Below are positions 9,047 through 17,732 of a DNA stretch of 64,000 bases, one piece after another. The stretch covers positions 3,689,001 to 3,753,000 of the forward strand of contig NZ_CP067395.1 in NCBI RefSeq assembly GCF_017355525.1. The letters run 5' to 3'. A program made the position numbers and the translations under genes. The notes under the pieces were generated by a model. That model ran no database searches. It worked only from the letters and a program-made list of their open reading frames with translations, and was not told where the DNA came from. How positions within the stretch are numbered: position 1 is the first letter of the stretch; every line of letters begins with the position of its first letter. This DNA comes from Lysobacter enzymogenes (GTDB lineage Bacteria; Pseudomonadota; Gammaproteobacteria; Xanthomonadales; Xanthomonadaceae).

Positions 9047-9715
9047 CTACTCCGCTTCTTCCGGCGGCGGCACGATCGCGCTCGGATCCAGCGCCAGCCT
9101 TCCTGCGATCAACACCGCCTGGGTGCGGTTGTTGGCGCCGAGCTTGCGCAGGATCGCGGTCACGTGCGCCTTTACCGTCGCTTCCGACACGCCCAGTTCG
9201 TAACCGATCTGCTTGTTGAGCAGCCCCGCGCCGAGCATCTGCAGCACCCGGAACTGTTGCGGCGTGAGGTCGCGCAACCGCTGCGCGGCCTCGTGTTCGT
9301 CGGCGTTCGCGGCCGGCGCGGCGATCGCCGCCGGCGGCGCCCAGCGGTCGCCGTCGAGGACGGTGGTGATGGCTTCGCCGAGCGTCGCCGCATCGGCGGA
9401 TTTGGGAATGAAGCCGACCGCGCCGTGGTCGAGCGCGCGGCGCATCGTCGCCGGCTCCTCGCGCGCGGACACCACCACGATCGGCAGCTGCGGATGCAGC
9501 GCGCGCAGATGCACCAGCGCGCTGAAGCCCTGCGCGCCGGGCATGTTGAGATCCAGCAGCAACAGGTCGGCATCGGATTCGGCTTCGACCAGGGCGTACA
9601 GCGCGTCGACGCTGTCGGCCTCGCGCAGCGCCGCGTCGGGCAGCACCCGCGCGACCGCGCCGCGCAAGGCTTCGCGGAACAGCGGATGGTCGTCGGCGAT
9701 CAGCAAGGTAGGCAT
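9047..9715 (-). CDS. NarL/FixJ-type two-component response regulator
   Basis: 222 residues. The receiver domain has the acidic pair in LLIADDHPLFREAL, phospho-acceptor Asp near 54 (DLLLLDLNMPGAQG), a conserved Ser (VVVSAREEP) and Lys near 103 (FIPKSAD). A LuxR-type helix-turn-helix follows (LTPQQFRVLQMLGAGLLNKQ, then ELGVSEATVKAHVTAILRKLG). The linker is Ala/Pro-rich. No kinase is adjacent. The SSF hybrid kinase at 1722-5315 is the nearest sensor, and LuxR-type regulators are commonly linked to such kinases in Xanthomonadaceae, so a pairing is possible but unproven. Confidence 0.92.
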   Translation of the reverse strand: MPTLLIADDHPLFREALRGAVARVLPDAALREADSVDALYALVEAESDADLLLLDLNMPGAQGFSALVHLRALHPQLPIVVVSAREEPATMRRALDHGAVGFIPKSADAATLGEAITTVLDGDRWAPPAAIAAPAANADEHEAAQRLRDLTPQQFRVLQMLGAGLLNKQIGYELGVSEATVKAHVTAILRKLGANNRTQAVLIAGRLALDPSAIVPPPEEAE

Positions 9716-9916
9716 GGGGCGGGCCTGTAGGTGTCGCAGGAATCGCAGGGCGGTGCGCTGCGGACGACGGGATGAGGACGATCTTACGTCGCTACCCGGC
9801 GTGGCCGGCTATTGGACGATGGGTGAAGGTCGGTGAAGCGCGGGTCGGCGCCGGCATGAACGGCGTCGCAGAAACCGCGATCGGCGCGCAAACGCGCCGC
9901 CGCGCGGACAAGAAAA

Positions 9917-9945
9917 GGCCCGTCCCGCGGGCGGCGGGACAGGCC
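9917..9945 (-). terminator. Intrinsic terminator-like hairpin after the TonB receptor
   Basis: Arms at 9917-9928 and 9934-9945 pair with one mismatch (core GTCCCGC/GCGGGAC). On the minus strand the hairpin is followed by CCTTTTCTT, a weak U-tract. It lies about 95 bases past the receptor stop. Confidence 0.6.
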
Positions 9946-10014
9946 GGAAACAGCCCTAAACGGCTGGAGAGCGGCTTACTGGAGGGTGGGCCGGATCGGG
10001 ATACGGGCGGACAA

Positions 10015-10033
10015 GCCCCGGCCAGGCCGGGGC
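10015..10033 (-). terminator. Short GC hairpin directly after the TonB receptor stop
   Basis: GCCCCGGC and GCCGGGGC arms with a CAG loop sit just past the stop of the receptor. There is no T-run, so it may be an mRNA-stabilising hairpin, or may act together with the hairpin at 9917-9945. Confidence 0.5.
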
Positions 10034-10039
10034 CCGGCC

Positions 10040-12823
10040 TCAATGGAAGTCGTACTTGACCCCCACGGTGAAGTAGCGGCCGATGGCGCCGCTGGAATGC
10101 ATCGGGTTGTAGTTGATCGCGCCGTAGGTCAGCGGATCCAGCGGAGCGATCTTGTCGGTCAGGTTCTGGATCGAGCCGAACACCTCGATGCCGTCGACCG
10201 CGCGCCAGCGCCCGGACAGGTCGAAGGTGGTGAACGACGGGATCCGGCAGCCGCCGCCCGGCGCCGCGGTGCCGTCGGCGTAGCGGCTGGCGCAGGGATT
10301 GCCCTTCGCGGTGATGTTCTTGAAGCTCGAGATGTAGTTGACCACGCCGCTGAGCGAGAGCTTGCCGTATTCCCAGGTCGCGCCGAGGTTGATCTTGTCC
10401 TTCGGCGTGCCGATGCAGTTGGTCACGTCGCAGTTGCCGTGGGTGCCGGCGTATTCGAACGTGGTGCCGTCCTCCTCCTCGCGCTCGAAGGTGCTGATGT
10501 GGCTCCACTGCAGGTCGAGGTTGAGCCTGCCGCTGGCGCCGAGGTCGAAGCTCTGGCGCGCGTCCAGGTCGATGCCGCGCACCGTGGTCGAGGCCGAGTT
10601 GATGTAGTTGGCCTGCGCGGCGAGCAAGGTGCCGGAGTTCGGCACGCCGGGCAGGTTGTTGTCGCTGCGCACGGTGCGGCCGGCGGCGACCGCGGCCGAG
10701 GTCGACTCGACGTTGATCTCGTTGGTGCGCTTGATCTCCCAGCCGTCGAGGGTGATGGTGGTGTTGGCGGTGGGTTCGAACACCAGGCCCAGGGTGTAGC
10801 TCTTGGATTCTTCGGGCTTGAGGTTCGAATTCGGGCTGGTGATCACCGCGACCTGGATGTCGCAGTCGCGCACGCTCGCGCCCGGCGCCGGCGTGCCGCC
10901 GGGGCAGCGCACCGGATCGGCGGCGGCGGTGAACGCGGCCAGCCCGCCCTTGCCCGACTCGGCCGGATTCGGCGCGCGGAAGCCTTCGGCGTAGGTCGCG
11001 CGCAACGCCAGTTGTTCGAACGGCTTCCACTTGATGCCGATCTTCGGCGTGGTCGCGTCGTCGCCGCCCTTGTACTTGTCGTAGCGCACCGCGCCGGAGA
11101 TCTCCAGGCTTTCCAGCACCGGCGCGACCAGTTCGGCGTAGGCCGCGGCGACTTCCTGGGTGCCGCTGTAGGCCGAATAGCCCAGGCCGATGATGTCGCC
11201 GGTGTCGGTGTAGGTCTGCGGGTCGAGTTCTGCCTTCTGCCGGCGCCATTCCGCGCCGAACGCGATGCCGAGCGAGCCGCCCTTGAGTTCGGCCAGCGAA
11301 CGCGAACCCTTGACGTCGAACAGGTCCAGCGTGGTCTTGCCGTCGGCGTGGATGGTCGGCGAGATGTAGTCGTACAGCGCCTTCGAATTCAGCCCCGCGT
11401 TCTGGCCGATGCGCCAGTAGCCGCCGGGGCCGGTGCCGTTGGTCAGCGCGTCGCGCACCGCGCTGTAGCGCAGGAAGTTGTCGCGGGTGTTGGTCAGGTC
11501 GTTCTGCGAATGCAGATAGGCCACGTCCACGTCCCAGGCGCCGAGCGTGCCCTTGACGCCGGCGAGGATGCGGCTGAATTCGCTGTCGGTGCGGATGGTG
11601 CGCGGGCCGACGTCGAACGCGGCGTAGCGCAGGTTCACCGACTGGCCCGGGAACGGATTGTCGGGATGGTTCGGGCCCAGCACCACGGCGCTGTCGCCGG
11701 CGTCGCCGTTGATCGGCCCGCCCGGATAGCCCCAGGCGCCGGACACGCCCGAAGGCGTGTTGTGGAACGTGCTCTTTTTGCGCGAGTAACCGGCTTCGAC
11801 GTACGCCTCGAACGTGTCGGACAGCGCGAAGGTGCCGCGGCCGAACAGGTTCACGTACTTCTCCTCCGGCGCCAGGCTGTTGAACTGGCCGGACTGCCAC
11901 AGGCAGCCGCCGTTCGGGTCCTGCGGGGTCAGCGGCGACAGTTGCGCGCAGCCGGGCAGCGACATGTACTGGCCGGTGGTGGGGTTCTTGACGTTGCCGG
12001 CCGGCGAACTGGTCGCGTCGGTGCCGAGGATGTAGCCGGACATGAAGCGCTTGGTCTGGCTGTAGCCCCACGGGCGCGCGTCGCCGGTGCCGATCCACTT
12101 GCGGTCGCGGCGGTCGGCGACGCGGATCTCGTCGGTCTGTCCGCCTTCCAGATTGAAGTAGACGTTGTAGCGGTCTTCGTTGAGGTCGCCGAAGCCGAAG
12201 GTCACCGAGGCCTTGGCCTGCTGGCCGTCGCCCTTGCCGGACGCGCCGTAGCTGCTGCGCACCGACACGCCCTTGAACTCCTTGCGCAGGATGATGTTGA
12301 CCACGCCGGCGATGGCGTCGGAGCCGTAGATCGCCGAGGCGCCGTCCTTCAGCACTTCGACCCGCTCGACCGCGTCCATCGGAATGACGCTGAGATCGGT
12401 GAACACTTTTTGGCCATCGTCGGCCAGGCCATAAGGCGCCATGCGCCGGCCGTTGAGCAGCACCAGGGTCGAACCGGCGCCGAGGCCGCGCAGCGACACG
12501 CCGGTGCCGCCGGCGGCGAAGCCGGTGCCGTAGGTGCGCGGCACCGAGCCGGCGCCGTCGACGGTCAGCGTCTGCAGGTATTCGGCCAGCGTCGCCTTGC
12601 CGCTGCGGTCGATGTCCTGGCGCGTGACCACCTGCACCGGCGAAGCGGTTTCCATGTCGCCGCGGCTGATGTTGGAGCCGGTGACTTCGATCCGGCCGAG
12701 CGTGGTGGTCGGCTCGGCGGCGCTGTCCTGCGTTTGCGCCTGCGCGGCGACCGGTGCGAGACCGGCGACGGCGGCGACGAGCAAGGCGCGGCGGATCGCG
12801 TGGCTGAGAGGGGCGTGCGGCAT
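10040..12823 (-). CDS. TonB-dependent outer-membrane receptor (OMF/RagA-free type, 927 residues)
   Basis: The signal peptide (MPHAPLSHAIRRALLVAAVA, cleaved near AAQAQ) is followed by a TonB-box-like segment (TTLGRIEVTGSNI). The plug domain carries VVTRQDIDRSGKATLAEYL, VLLNGRRMAPYG and VERVEVLKDGASAIYGSDAI. A 22-strand type barrel follows and ends YFTVGVKYDFH, although the usual terminal aromatic is followed by His. The N-terminus with 'GSNI.R...E..SPV' is typical of the large Xanthomonadaceae/Caulobacter receptor class that imports oligopeptides, carbohydrates or other large nutrients. The ligand cannot be assigned: no transporter or enzyme gene is adjacent. The ATG at 12823 follows a GGAGCC-like ribosome-binding site. 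Confidence 0.93.
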   Translation of the reverse strand: MPHAPLSHAIRRALLVAAVAGLAPVAAQAQTQDSAAEPTTTLGRIEVTGSNISRGDMETASPVQVVTRQDIDRSGKATLAEYLQTLTVDGAGSVPRTYGTGFAAGGTGVSLRGLGAGSTLVLLNGRRMAPYGLADDGQKVFTDLSVIPMDAVERVEVLKDGASAIYGSDAIAGVVNIILRKEFKGVSVRSSYGASGKGDGQQAKASVTFGFGDLNEDRYNVYFNLEGGQTDEIRVADRRDRKWIGTGDARPWGYSQTKRFMSGYILGTDATSSPAGNVKNPTTGQYMSLPGCAQLSPLTPQDPNGGCLWQSGQFNSLAPEEKYVNLFGRGTFALSDTFEAYVEAGYSRKKSTFHNTPSGVSGAWGYPGGPINGDAGDSAVVLGPNHPDNPFPGQSVNLRYAAFDVGPRTIRTDSEFSRILAGVKGTLGAWDVDVAYLHSQNDLTNTRDNFLRYSAVRDALTNGTGPGGYWRIGQNAGLNSKALYDYISPTIHADGKTTLDLFDVKGSRSLAELKGGSLGIAFGAEWRRQKAELDPQTYTDTGDIIGLGYSAYSGTQEVAAAYAELVAPVLESLEISGAVRYDKYKGGDDATTPKIGIKWKPFEQLALRATYAEGFRAPNPAESGKGGLAAFTAAADPVRCPGGTPAPGASVRDCDIQVAVITSPNSNLKPEESKSYTLGLVFEPTANTTITLDGWEIKRTNEINVESTSAAVAAGRTVRSDNNLPGVPNSGTLLAAQANYINSASTTVRGIDLDARQSFDLGASGRLNLDLQWSHISTFEREEEDGTTFEYAGTHGNCDVTNCIGTPKDKINLGATWEYGKLSLSGVVNYISSFKNITAKGNPCASRYADGTAAPGGGCRIPSFTTFDLSGRWRAVDGIEVFGSIQNLTDKIAPLDPLTYGAINYNPMHSSGAIGRYFTVGVKYDFH

Positions 12824-13636
12824 GATCGGCTGGCTCCTGATTGCGGTGGATTCCCTGGGGATCGCGGCGGGGCTACGGCAGTGTCGGCAACCTCCGCCGC
12901 CGTCGTTGTGCGCATCGCGCGCTGTCGCTGCGCGCGGGCATCGCGATCAATGTCCGGCGCTTGCGCGAACCGCTCGCGCAGCGATGCGCGGCGCGACTGG
13001 CGCCGACTGCGGCAGTGAGCCCCCTCGATGTTCCGATGCGTTGCGGATTCGATGCTGCGGACGCGGACGTCGCGCAGCGCCGATGCGCGGCGCACGCGTG
13101 AATCGACGTTAACGCGCCGCGTCGCAGCGGTACTTCGACGCAGTTCCGTTTAGCGCGCGCAAAACTTTGCGGAGTGTGTCGAGTGCGTTGAACGGATGCG
13201 CGCGACGATGCGCGCGGTGGCGATGGCCGCGGAATTTCGCTTAGCGCGGTGTGCGCGAAGCGACGGACGCGAGGGCGATTTTTTTGCGCCGCGATTGTGC
13301 GGATGCATCATCGGGAGTTACTGGATCGGCAAAGTTTCGTGGCGCAGGCGATGTGCGTTGCGTCGTGTCCGCGATTCGCGGAATGCGCTTTCGCTGTGAC
13401 CGCTGATCGTCGTTCGCGCGCGGACGAGCGCGACGCTTCATCACGCATCGCGCTGAAGTCTCTGGATCCCCGCGTTCGCGGGGATGACGGTCTGGGAGCA
13501 ACGCAACGAAACCCACCCACCGTCATGCCCGCGAACGCGGGCATCCAGGGCTTCATCCAGGCATGAGGCTGAGGTTCGTCGATCTGTCGCTTTCGCAGGG
13601 ATGAACATGCGGAAGCCGTGCGGCGAATTCCGCGCG
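12824..13636. other. Gene-free spacer upstream of the TonB receptor
   Basis: About 800 bases with no convincing gene. It is locally less GC-rich around 13130-13330 and contains the family A repeat pair at 13462-13548. Open frames here are short, overlap the repeats and lack ribosome-binding sites. The receptor promoter presumably lies in the part nearest 12824. Confidence 0.55.
13462..13548. repeat. Palindromic repeat pair, family A
   Basis: Inverted 27-base arms at 13462-13488 (CTGGATCCCCGCGTTCGCGG...) and 13522-13548 (GTCATGCCCGCGAACGCGGG...) differ at a few positions that keep each hairpin paired (CCCC/GGGG versus GCCC/GGGC). Such compensatory change suggests selection on the folded form. 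Confidence 0.8.
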
Positions 13637-13870
13637 CTAAACCACCACGCCGTCTTCGTCGCGATCGCGCGTCGGCAACGGCATCGCGGGCGCGACCGAT
13701 TCGCTCGCGCCCGCCGACGACGACCGCGCGACGGTGGTCCGGATCGCGCCGGCGAGCGGACTGGGCAGACAACAACACGGTGCGCGCGAAGACGCGCAGG
13801 GCGCCGCCGCAGCGGCGGCCTTGGCCGGCGCGGCGCGCCGGCGCGCGGGGCGGCCGGCGTCAGCGGCCAT
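13637..13870 (-). CDS. Possible small hypothetical protein, 77 residues
   Basis: The ATG at 13870 is preceded by GGAG at about eight bases and lies 48 bases after the ArsR stop on the same strand. In related operons that position often holds an effector gene. The product is rich in Ala, Arg and Ser, has a Cys run (PCCCLP) and ends in an acidic-hydrophobic tail (RDRDEDGVVV). I recognise no family. Its composition could equally come from a non-coding GC-rich stretch, so it is marked as doubtful. Confidence 0.3.
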   Translation of the reverse strand: MAADAGRPARRRAAPAKAAAAAAPCASSRAPCCCLPSPLAGAIRTTVARSSSAGASESVAPAMPLPTRDRDEDGVVV

Positions 13871-13917
13871 GCGCGCGCTCCGCGTGCGCGGCGGCCGCAG
13901 GCGCGCGTCGCCCGGCG

Positions 13918-14274
13918 TCAGTCGGGCAAGTCGTCATGCGCGGCCCCGGGGGCGGCCTGCAACTGGGCCAGGTAATCGTCCAGGCGCTGCAGGCGCTCGT
14001 CCCACAGCTGCCGGTATTCGTCGAGCCAGCCGGACACTTCCTGCAGGCGCGCGGTCTCCAGCCGGCACGGCCGCCACTGCGCGGCGCGGCCGCGCGCGAC
14101 CAGGCCGGCGCGCTCGAGCACCTTGATGTGCTTGGAGATCGCCGGAAGGCTCATCTGGAACGGTTCGGCCAGTTCGGTCACGCCGGCTTCGCCGCTGGCG
14201 AGGCGGGCCAGGATCGCGCGTCGGGTCGGGTCGGCGAGGGCGGCGAAGGTGGTGCTGAGCGAATCGACGGACAT
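13918..14274 (-). CDS. ArsR-family winged-helix repressor
   Basis: 118 residues, the usual size. The start MSVDSLSTTFAALADPTRRA is followed by ILARLASGEAGVTELAEPF, and the recognition helix is MSLPAISKHIKVLERAGLV. The wing contains GRAAQWRPCRLETA. There is no CxC metal-binding pair, so it belongs to the SdpR-like branch that usually precedes an AHSA1/SRPBCC gene; no such partner follows here. A near-perfect operator lies 17 bases upstream (14291-14302), which suggests autoregulation. Confidence 0.92.
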   Translation of the reverse strand: MSVDSLSTTFAALADPTRRAILARLASGEAGVTELAEPFQMSLPAISKHIKVLERAGLVARGRAAQWRPCRLETARLQEVSGWLDEYRQLWDERLQRLDDYLAQLQAAPGAAHDDLPD

Positions 14275-14290
14275 GGCAACTGAACCGAGA

Positions 14291-14302
14291 GGTTAAATAA
14301 CC
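14291..14302. promoter_or_regulatory. Candidate ArsR operator
   Basis: GGTTAAATAACC is a perfect inverted repeat (GGTTA and TAACC with two bases between), 17 bases ahead of the arsR-type start. An AT-rich palindrome in a 70% GC genome at this place is the expected self-regulatory site. Confidence 0.6.
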
Positions 14303-14621
14303 GGGATAGTGAGCGCCCGGCGCGCGCAGGGTGTCAAGCCGGCCGTGAGGGTTCCGTCAGTCCTGCCGGCCGCGTCCGCGCGCCGTTCGTTCAGTCGATT
14401 CATGAATAGGCGTACTGAATTCTTACTCACGGAACCTCACTTCATCACATAATAACTGTGACGATGTTCGCACTAATGGAGAGGCGCTGACTCGGCCGCT
14501 TGTTCTCGTTAGTCGTATCCCGGCCAGGACCTGCGTCACCGATGAAGTCTCTCCACTCCAACGCGATCTTCGCTGCCGCGCGGCCCCCGCGCGCGGACGC
14601 CGCTGCGACTGCGGGGACCGC
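14303..14621. other. Divergent promoter region, AT-richer core
   Basis: About 320 bases between the ArsR operator and the glycosyltransferase start. The stretch 14398-14480 is clearly AT-richer than its surroundings and contains CATAAT, so a plus-strand promoter here is plausible. No coding sequence was seen. Confidence 0.45.
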
Positions 14622-15752
14622 ATGCGCATAGGCCTGGACTACCGCGCCGCGACCGCGGCGCCGGCCAGCGGCCCGGCCCGTCAGGTGCTGGCGCTGGAAC
14701 GCGCCCTGCGCCGCCGGCCCGACACCGAGACGGTGCTGTTCACCGAAGCCCCGCTCGATCACCCGCACCGCGCCATCGCGGTCGCCGCCGACCTGCCCGC
14801 GCGCGCCGACGCCGACGCCGCGCCCCCCGGGCTGCGCCGGCGCTGGCGCTTCGAGGCCGGCTTCCTGCCGGGCGCGCTGCGCGCGCAGAAGGTCGACATC
14901 TACATCGCCGCGGCCGAGGGCGGCCTGCCGGTGTGGCGCAAGCCCGCGGCGGTGCGCCAGGTGCTGCTGCTGCACGACCTGTTCCGGCTGACCCTGCGCC
15001 GCCCGCGCTCGGCGCCGTGGCGCTCGCTGGCCTCGCGCCTGATCGACGAGGCCGCGATCGGCCATTCCATCGCCAGCGCCGACGCGATCTGGACGCCGTC
15101 GCGCTACACCACCGCCGAGTGCGGCCGGCTGTTCCCGGCCCACGCGCACAAGCTGTACGTGCTGCCCGACGCGCTGGCGCCGCTGCCGGCGCCGGCCGAG
15201 CGCAGCCGCCTGAGCCGGCCGCTGCCGCCGCGCTACTGGCTGCTGGTCGGCACGCGCGAGCCGCGCAAGAACGCCGACCTGTTCCTGCGCGCGTGGCTGG
15301 ACGCGCGCCGCCAGCACTACGACACCCCCGACCTGGTGGTCGTCGGCTCGCCCGCCGACGTGCCGGCCGAGCTGCAGCGGCTCAGCGGCGTGCACTGGTT
15401 CGAACGCATCGGCGACGACGAGCTCGCGCGCCTGTACCTCGACGCCGAGCGCCTGTGGCAGCCGTCCTACGCCGAAGGCTTCGGCCTGCCGGTGCTGGAA
15501 GCGCTGGCCGCGGGCACGCCGGTGGCGGTCGCCGAAGGCGGCGCGCTGGAGGAAGTGGCGCCGGGCGACATGCCGCGCTTCGATCCGCACGACCGCCCGC
15601 AACTGGCCGAGCTGATGATCCGGCTGAGCCGCGAATCGGTGGTCGGCAACGCCGAACAGCGCCGCGCCTTCGCCCAGCGCTTCGCGCCGAACGCTTATGC
15701 CGCGCGCGTCGGCGCCTTGCTCGACGAGTTGCTCAAGAACAAGAAGAAGTGA
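14622..15752 (+). CDS. Glycosyltransferase, GT4-like (GT-B fold)
   Basis: 376 residues from the ATG at 14622, which follows GGGGA. The N-terminal half begins MRIGLDYRAA and carries the acceptor-side feature VLLLHDLFRLTL. The C-terminal half has the nucleotide-sugar side: YWLLVGTREPRKNADLFLRA, WFERIGDDELARLYLDAE and the E-x7-E motif in SYAEGFGLPVLEALAAGTPV. A Lys-rich tail (LLKNKKK) may bind membrane. It probably transfers a sugar onto a cell-surface glycan or lipid. It is a single gene, not part of an obvious polysaccharide cluster, so the substrate is unknown. Confidence 0.88.
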   Translation: MRIGLDYRAATAAPASGPARQVLALERALRRRPDTETVLFTEAPLDHPHRAIAVAADLPARADADAAPPGLRRRWRFEAGFLPGALRAQKVDIYIAAAEGGLPVWRKPAAVRQVLLLHDLFRLTLRRPRSAPWRSLASRLIDEAAIGHSIASADAIWTPSRYTTAECGRLFPAHAHKLYVLPDALAPLPAPAERSRLSRPLPPRYWLLVGTREPRKNADLFLRAWLDARRQHYDTPDLVVVGSPADVPAELQRLSGVHWFERIGDDELARLYLDAERLWQPSYAEGFGLPVLEALAAGTPVAVAEGGALEEVAPGDMPRFDPHDRPQLAELMIRLSRESVVGNAEQRRAFAQRFAPNAYAARVGALLDELLKNKKK

Positions 15753-15771
15753 ACCCGGCTCCCCAGCCGGC

Positions 15772-15996
15772 TCACTCGTAGGGCGCGTGCTGCAGGCCCT
15801 GGGCGGCGATGATGCGGTTGATGTGCGCGACCACATGGCAGCGCTCGGTGCGCGGAGTGACGGTCAGCAGACGCTCGATCAGGCTGTCCACGCGCGGCCA
15901 GAACACCTCGTCGTCGCGCCAATGGCGGCGCCACAGCGGCAATGCCGCGCTGAGCTGGCACAGATCGCCGTCGAGTTCGGCGCGGGTTCGGTGCAT
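15772..15996 (-). CDS. Small hypothetical protein, 74 residues
   Basis: The ATG at 15996 has a strong AGGGGAG site about nine bases upstream, which favours it over the longer frame. The product is predominantly helical: MHRTRAELDGDLCQLSAALP, then WRRHWRDDEVFWPRVDSLIE, then CHVVAHINRIIAAQGL. It has two Cys and several Trp. No known domain was recognised. It is tail-to-tail with the glycosyltransferase (20 bases apart) and stands alone. The start codon and site make it a likely real gene. Confidence 0.6.
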   Translation of the reverse strand: MHRTRAELDGDLCQLSAALPLWRRHWRDDEVFWPRVDSLIERLLTVTPRTERCHVVAHINRIIAAQGLQHAPYE

Positions 15997-16357
15997 CGGT
16001 TCGACTCCCCTGACAGCGGCGGGACCGGCCCGCCCTCGTTGACGCCTGAGCGGCCGCAGCCGCCGTGCTGAACTCGCCGTCGCCACCGGGGGATGCGGGA
16101 CGGCCTCTAATGTACGAACGCAGACTGGGACCGTTGCCCCACCTTAGATCACCAAAAATATATCCAAAAAGTGACTGAAGTCACGTTGTTTACCCGGCAT
16201 CGTGGTGTGCCAGGGTAGGAGGGGCGTGCAGCAAGGGGTGAGACCGAAGGAGTGGGCAGCGGGAAAAGCCGCTTTCGCCCGCTGCCCTGCGCCCGCTTCT
16301 TGCGCCTCAGCGTTCCACCCGCGACGCATTGACCTCAAGCAAGCCTGAGGTCGCAAG
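15997..16357. other. Spacer with AT-rich stretch and palindrome
   Basis: About 360 bases without a gene. It contains an AT-rich segment (16146-16195) with the perfect palindrome at 16171-16184, probably the control region for the small minus-strand gene and for the MFS gene. Confidence 0.5.
16171..16184. promoter_or_regulatory. Perfect palindrome, candidate regulator site
   Basis: GTGACTGAAGTCAC has 6-base arms and a two-base centre, set in AT-rich DNA 174 bases before the MFS start. No regulator gene is adjacent, so the binding protein is unknown. Confidence 0.4.
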
Positions 16358-17644
16358 GTGGCGGCCATCGTCCCGATCCGGCCCGCTCCCGTGAATCCCA
16401 TGCCCGTGTCCTCCCCCGCCGCCCTGCCCCAGGCCGAACGCACCGACTGGCAGGCGGTGGCCGCCGTGTTCGGCGCCGGCCTGATCGCCGCCCTGCAAGT
16501 CGGCAAGACCGCGATCGCCCTGCCCGCGCTGCGCGCCGACCTCGGCCTGGACCTGCGCGCCGGCGGCTGGCTGATGGCGGTGTTCGGCGTGCTCGGCCTG
16601 TTCGCCAGCGTGCCGGCCGGCGCGCTGGTGGCGCGGTTGGGCGACCGCCGCCTGCAGGTGATCGGCCTGGCCGCGATGGCGGTCGGCAGCGCGCTCGGCA
16701 GCCAGGTCCACAGCCTGGCGGCGCTGATGGCCACGCGCGTGCTCGAGGGCGCCGGCTTCCTGCTGTTCGCGGTGGCCGGCGCGAGCGTGCTGCAACGGCT
16801 GTCGCTGGCGCGCGACCGCGCCGTGGTATTCGCGATCTGGAGTTGCTACATGCCCGCCGGCATGGCCCTGGCGCTGGCCACCGGCGCGGCGCTGGACGGG
16901 ACCGCGCTGGCCGGCTGGCGCGGCTACTGGGAACTCAACGCGCTGTTGTGCGCGGCGGCGGCGCTGGCGCTGCGGCTGGCGGTGCGCGCGCCGTCGGCGC
17001 AGGCCGCGCGCGCCGCCGCGCAGCGGCCGTGGCGGCAGATCGGCGCCGACGCGCTGGCGGTGGCCGGCGCGCGCGGCCCGCTGCTGCTGGCGCTGGCGTT
17101 CGCCCTGTACGCCTTGCAGTTCTATGCGCTGCTGAGCTTCCTGCCGACCCTGCTGATGCAGCGCATGCAGGTCGACGCCGCCACCGCCGGCCTGCTCAGC
17201 GGGCTGGCGATCGGCAGCAACGTGCTCGGCAACCTCGCCGCCGGCGCGCTGCTGCGGCGCGGCGCGCAGCGCTGGCGGTTGATCGCGCTCGCCAGCGTAG
17301 TGATGGGCGCGGCGGCCGCCGGCGCGTTCGCGTTGCCGCTGCCGGCCGTCGTCGCTTATGCCTTGTGCGTGCTGTTCGCGCTGGCCGGCGGCCTGCTGCC
17401 GGCCTCGGCGATCGGCGGCGCCGCCGAGCTCGAACGCGATCCGGGCCGGATCGCGATCGCGGTCGGCCTGCTGATGCAGGGCAGTTACCTCGGCCAGGTG
17501 ATCGGCCCGTCGCTGTTCGGCAGCGTGGTCCAGGCCGCCGGCTGGGCGGCCGCTGCATGGCCGGTGGCGTTGGCGGCGCTCGGCGCGGTCGCCGCGGCGG
17601 TCGCGGTGCGCAGCAGCTTCGCGGCCGAGTCGGCGCGCGGCTGA
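16358..17644 (+). CDS. MFS transporter (CynX/NimT-like or drug-efflux type)
   Basis: 428 residues with twelve predicted membrane helices. The first is near residue 32 (WQAVAAVFGAGLIAALQVGK). The motif A region GALVARLGDRRLQVIGLAAM lies in the loop between helices 2 and 3. A cytoplasmic mid-loop around residues 205-225 (SAQAARAAAQRPWRQIGADA) divides the two halves. GTG at 16358 is preferred because TGAGG lies seven bases upstream; ATG at 16400 is the alternative. It is a single gene, and no substrate is suggested by its neighbours. Confidence 0.87.
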   Translation: MAAIVPIRPAPVNPMPVSSPAALPQAERTDWQAVAAVFGAGLIAALQVGKTAIALPALRADLGLDLRAGGWLMAVFGVLGLFASVPAGALVARLGDRRLQVIGLAAMAVGSALGSQVHSLAALMATRVLEGAGFLLFAVAGASVLQRLSLARDRAVVFAIWSCYMPAGMALALATGAALDGTALAGWRGYWELNALLCAAAALALRLAVRAPSAQAARAAAQRPWRQIGADALAVAGARGPLLLALAFALYALQFYALLSFLPTLLMQRMQVDAATAGLLSGLAIGSNVLGNLAAGALLRRGAQRWRLIALASVVMGAAAAGAFALPLPAVVAYALCVLFALAGGLLPASAIGGAAELERDPGRIAIAVGLLMQGSYLGQVIGPSLFGSVVQAAGWAAAAWPVALAALGAVAAAVAVRSSFAAESARG

Positions 17645-17732
17645 GCCACGCGCCGGCGGTTCGAATCGGGCCGCGCGAGTCGGTGCCGCTCGAGTCGATA
17701 TCGCTTGAACCGCTTCGCCGGAACCGCCGCGC

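Noticed and set aside
9986..13018. 1010-codon plus-strand frame opposite the TonB receptor
   Set aside because: The complementary strand encodes a full receptor with signal peptide, plug and barrel.
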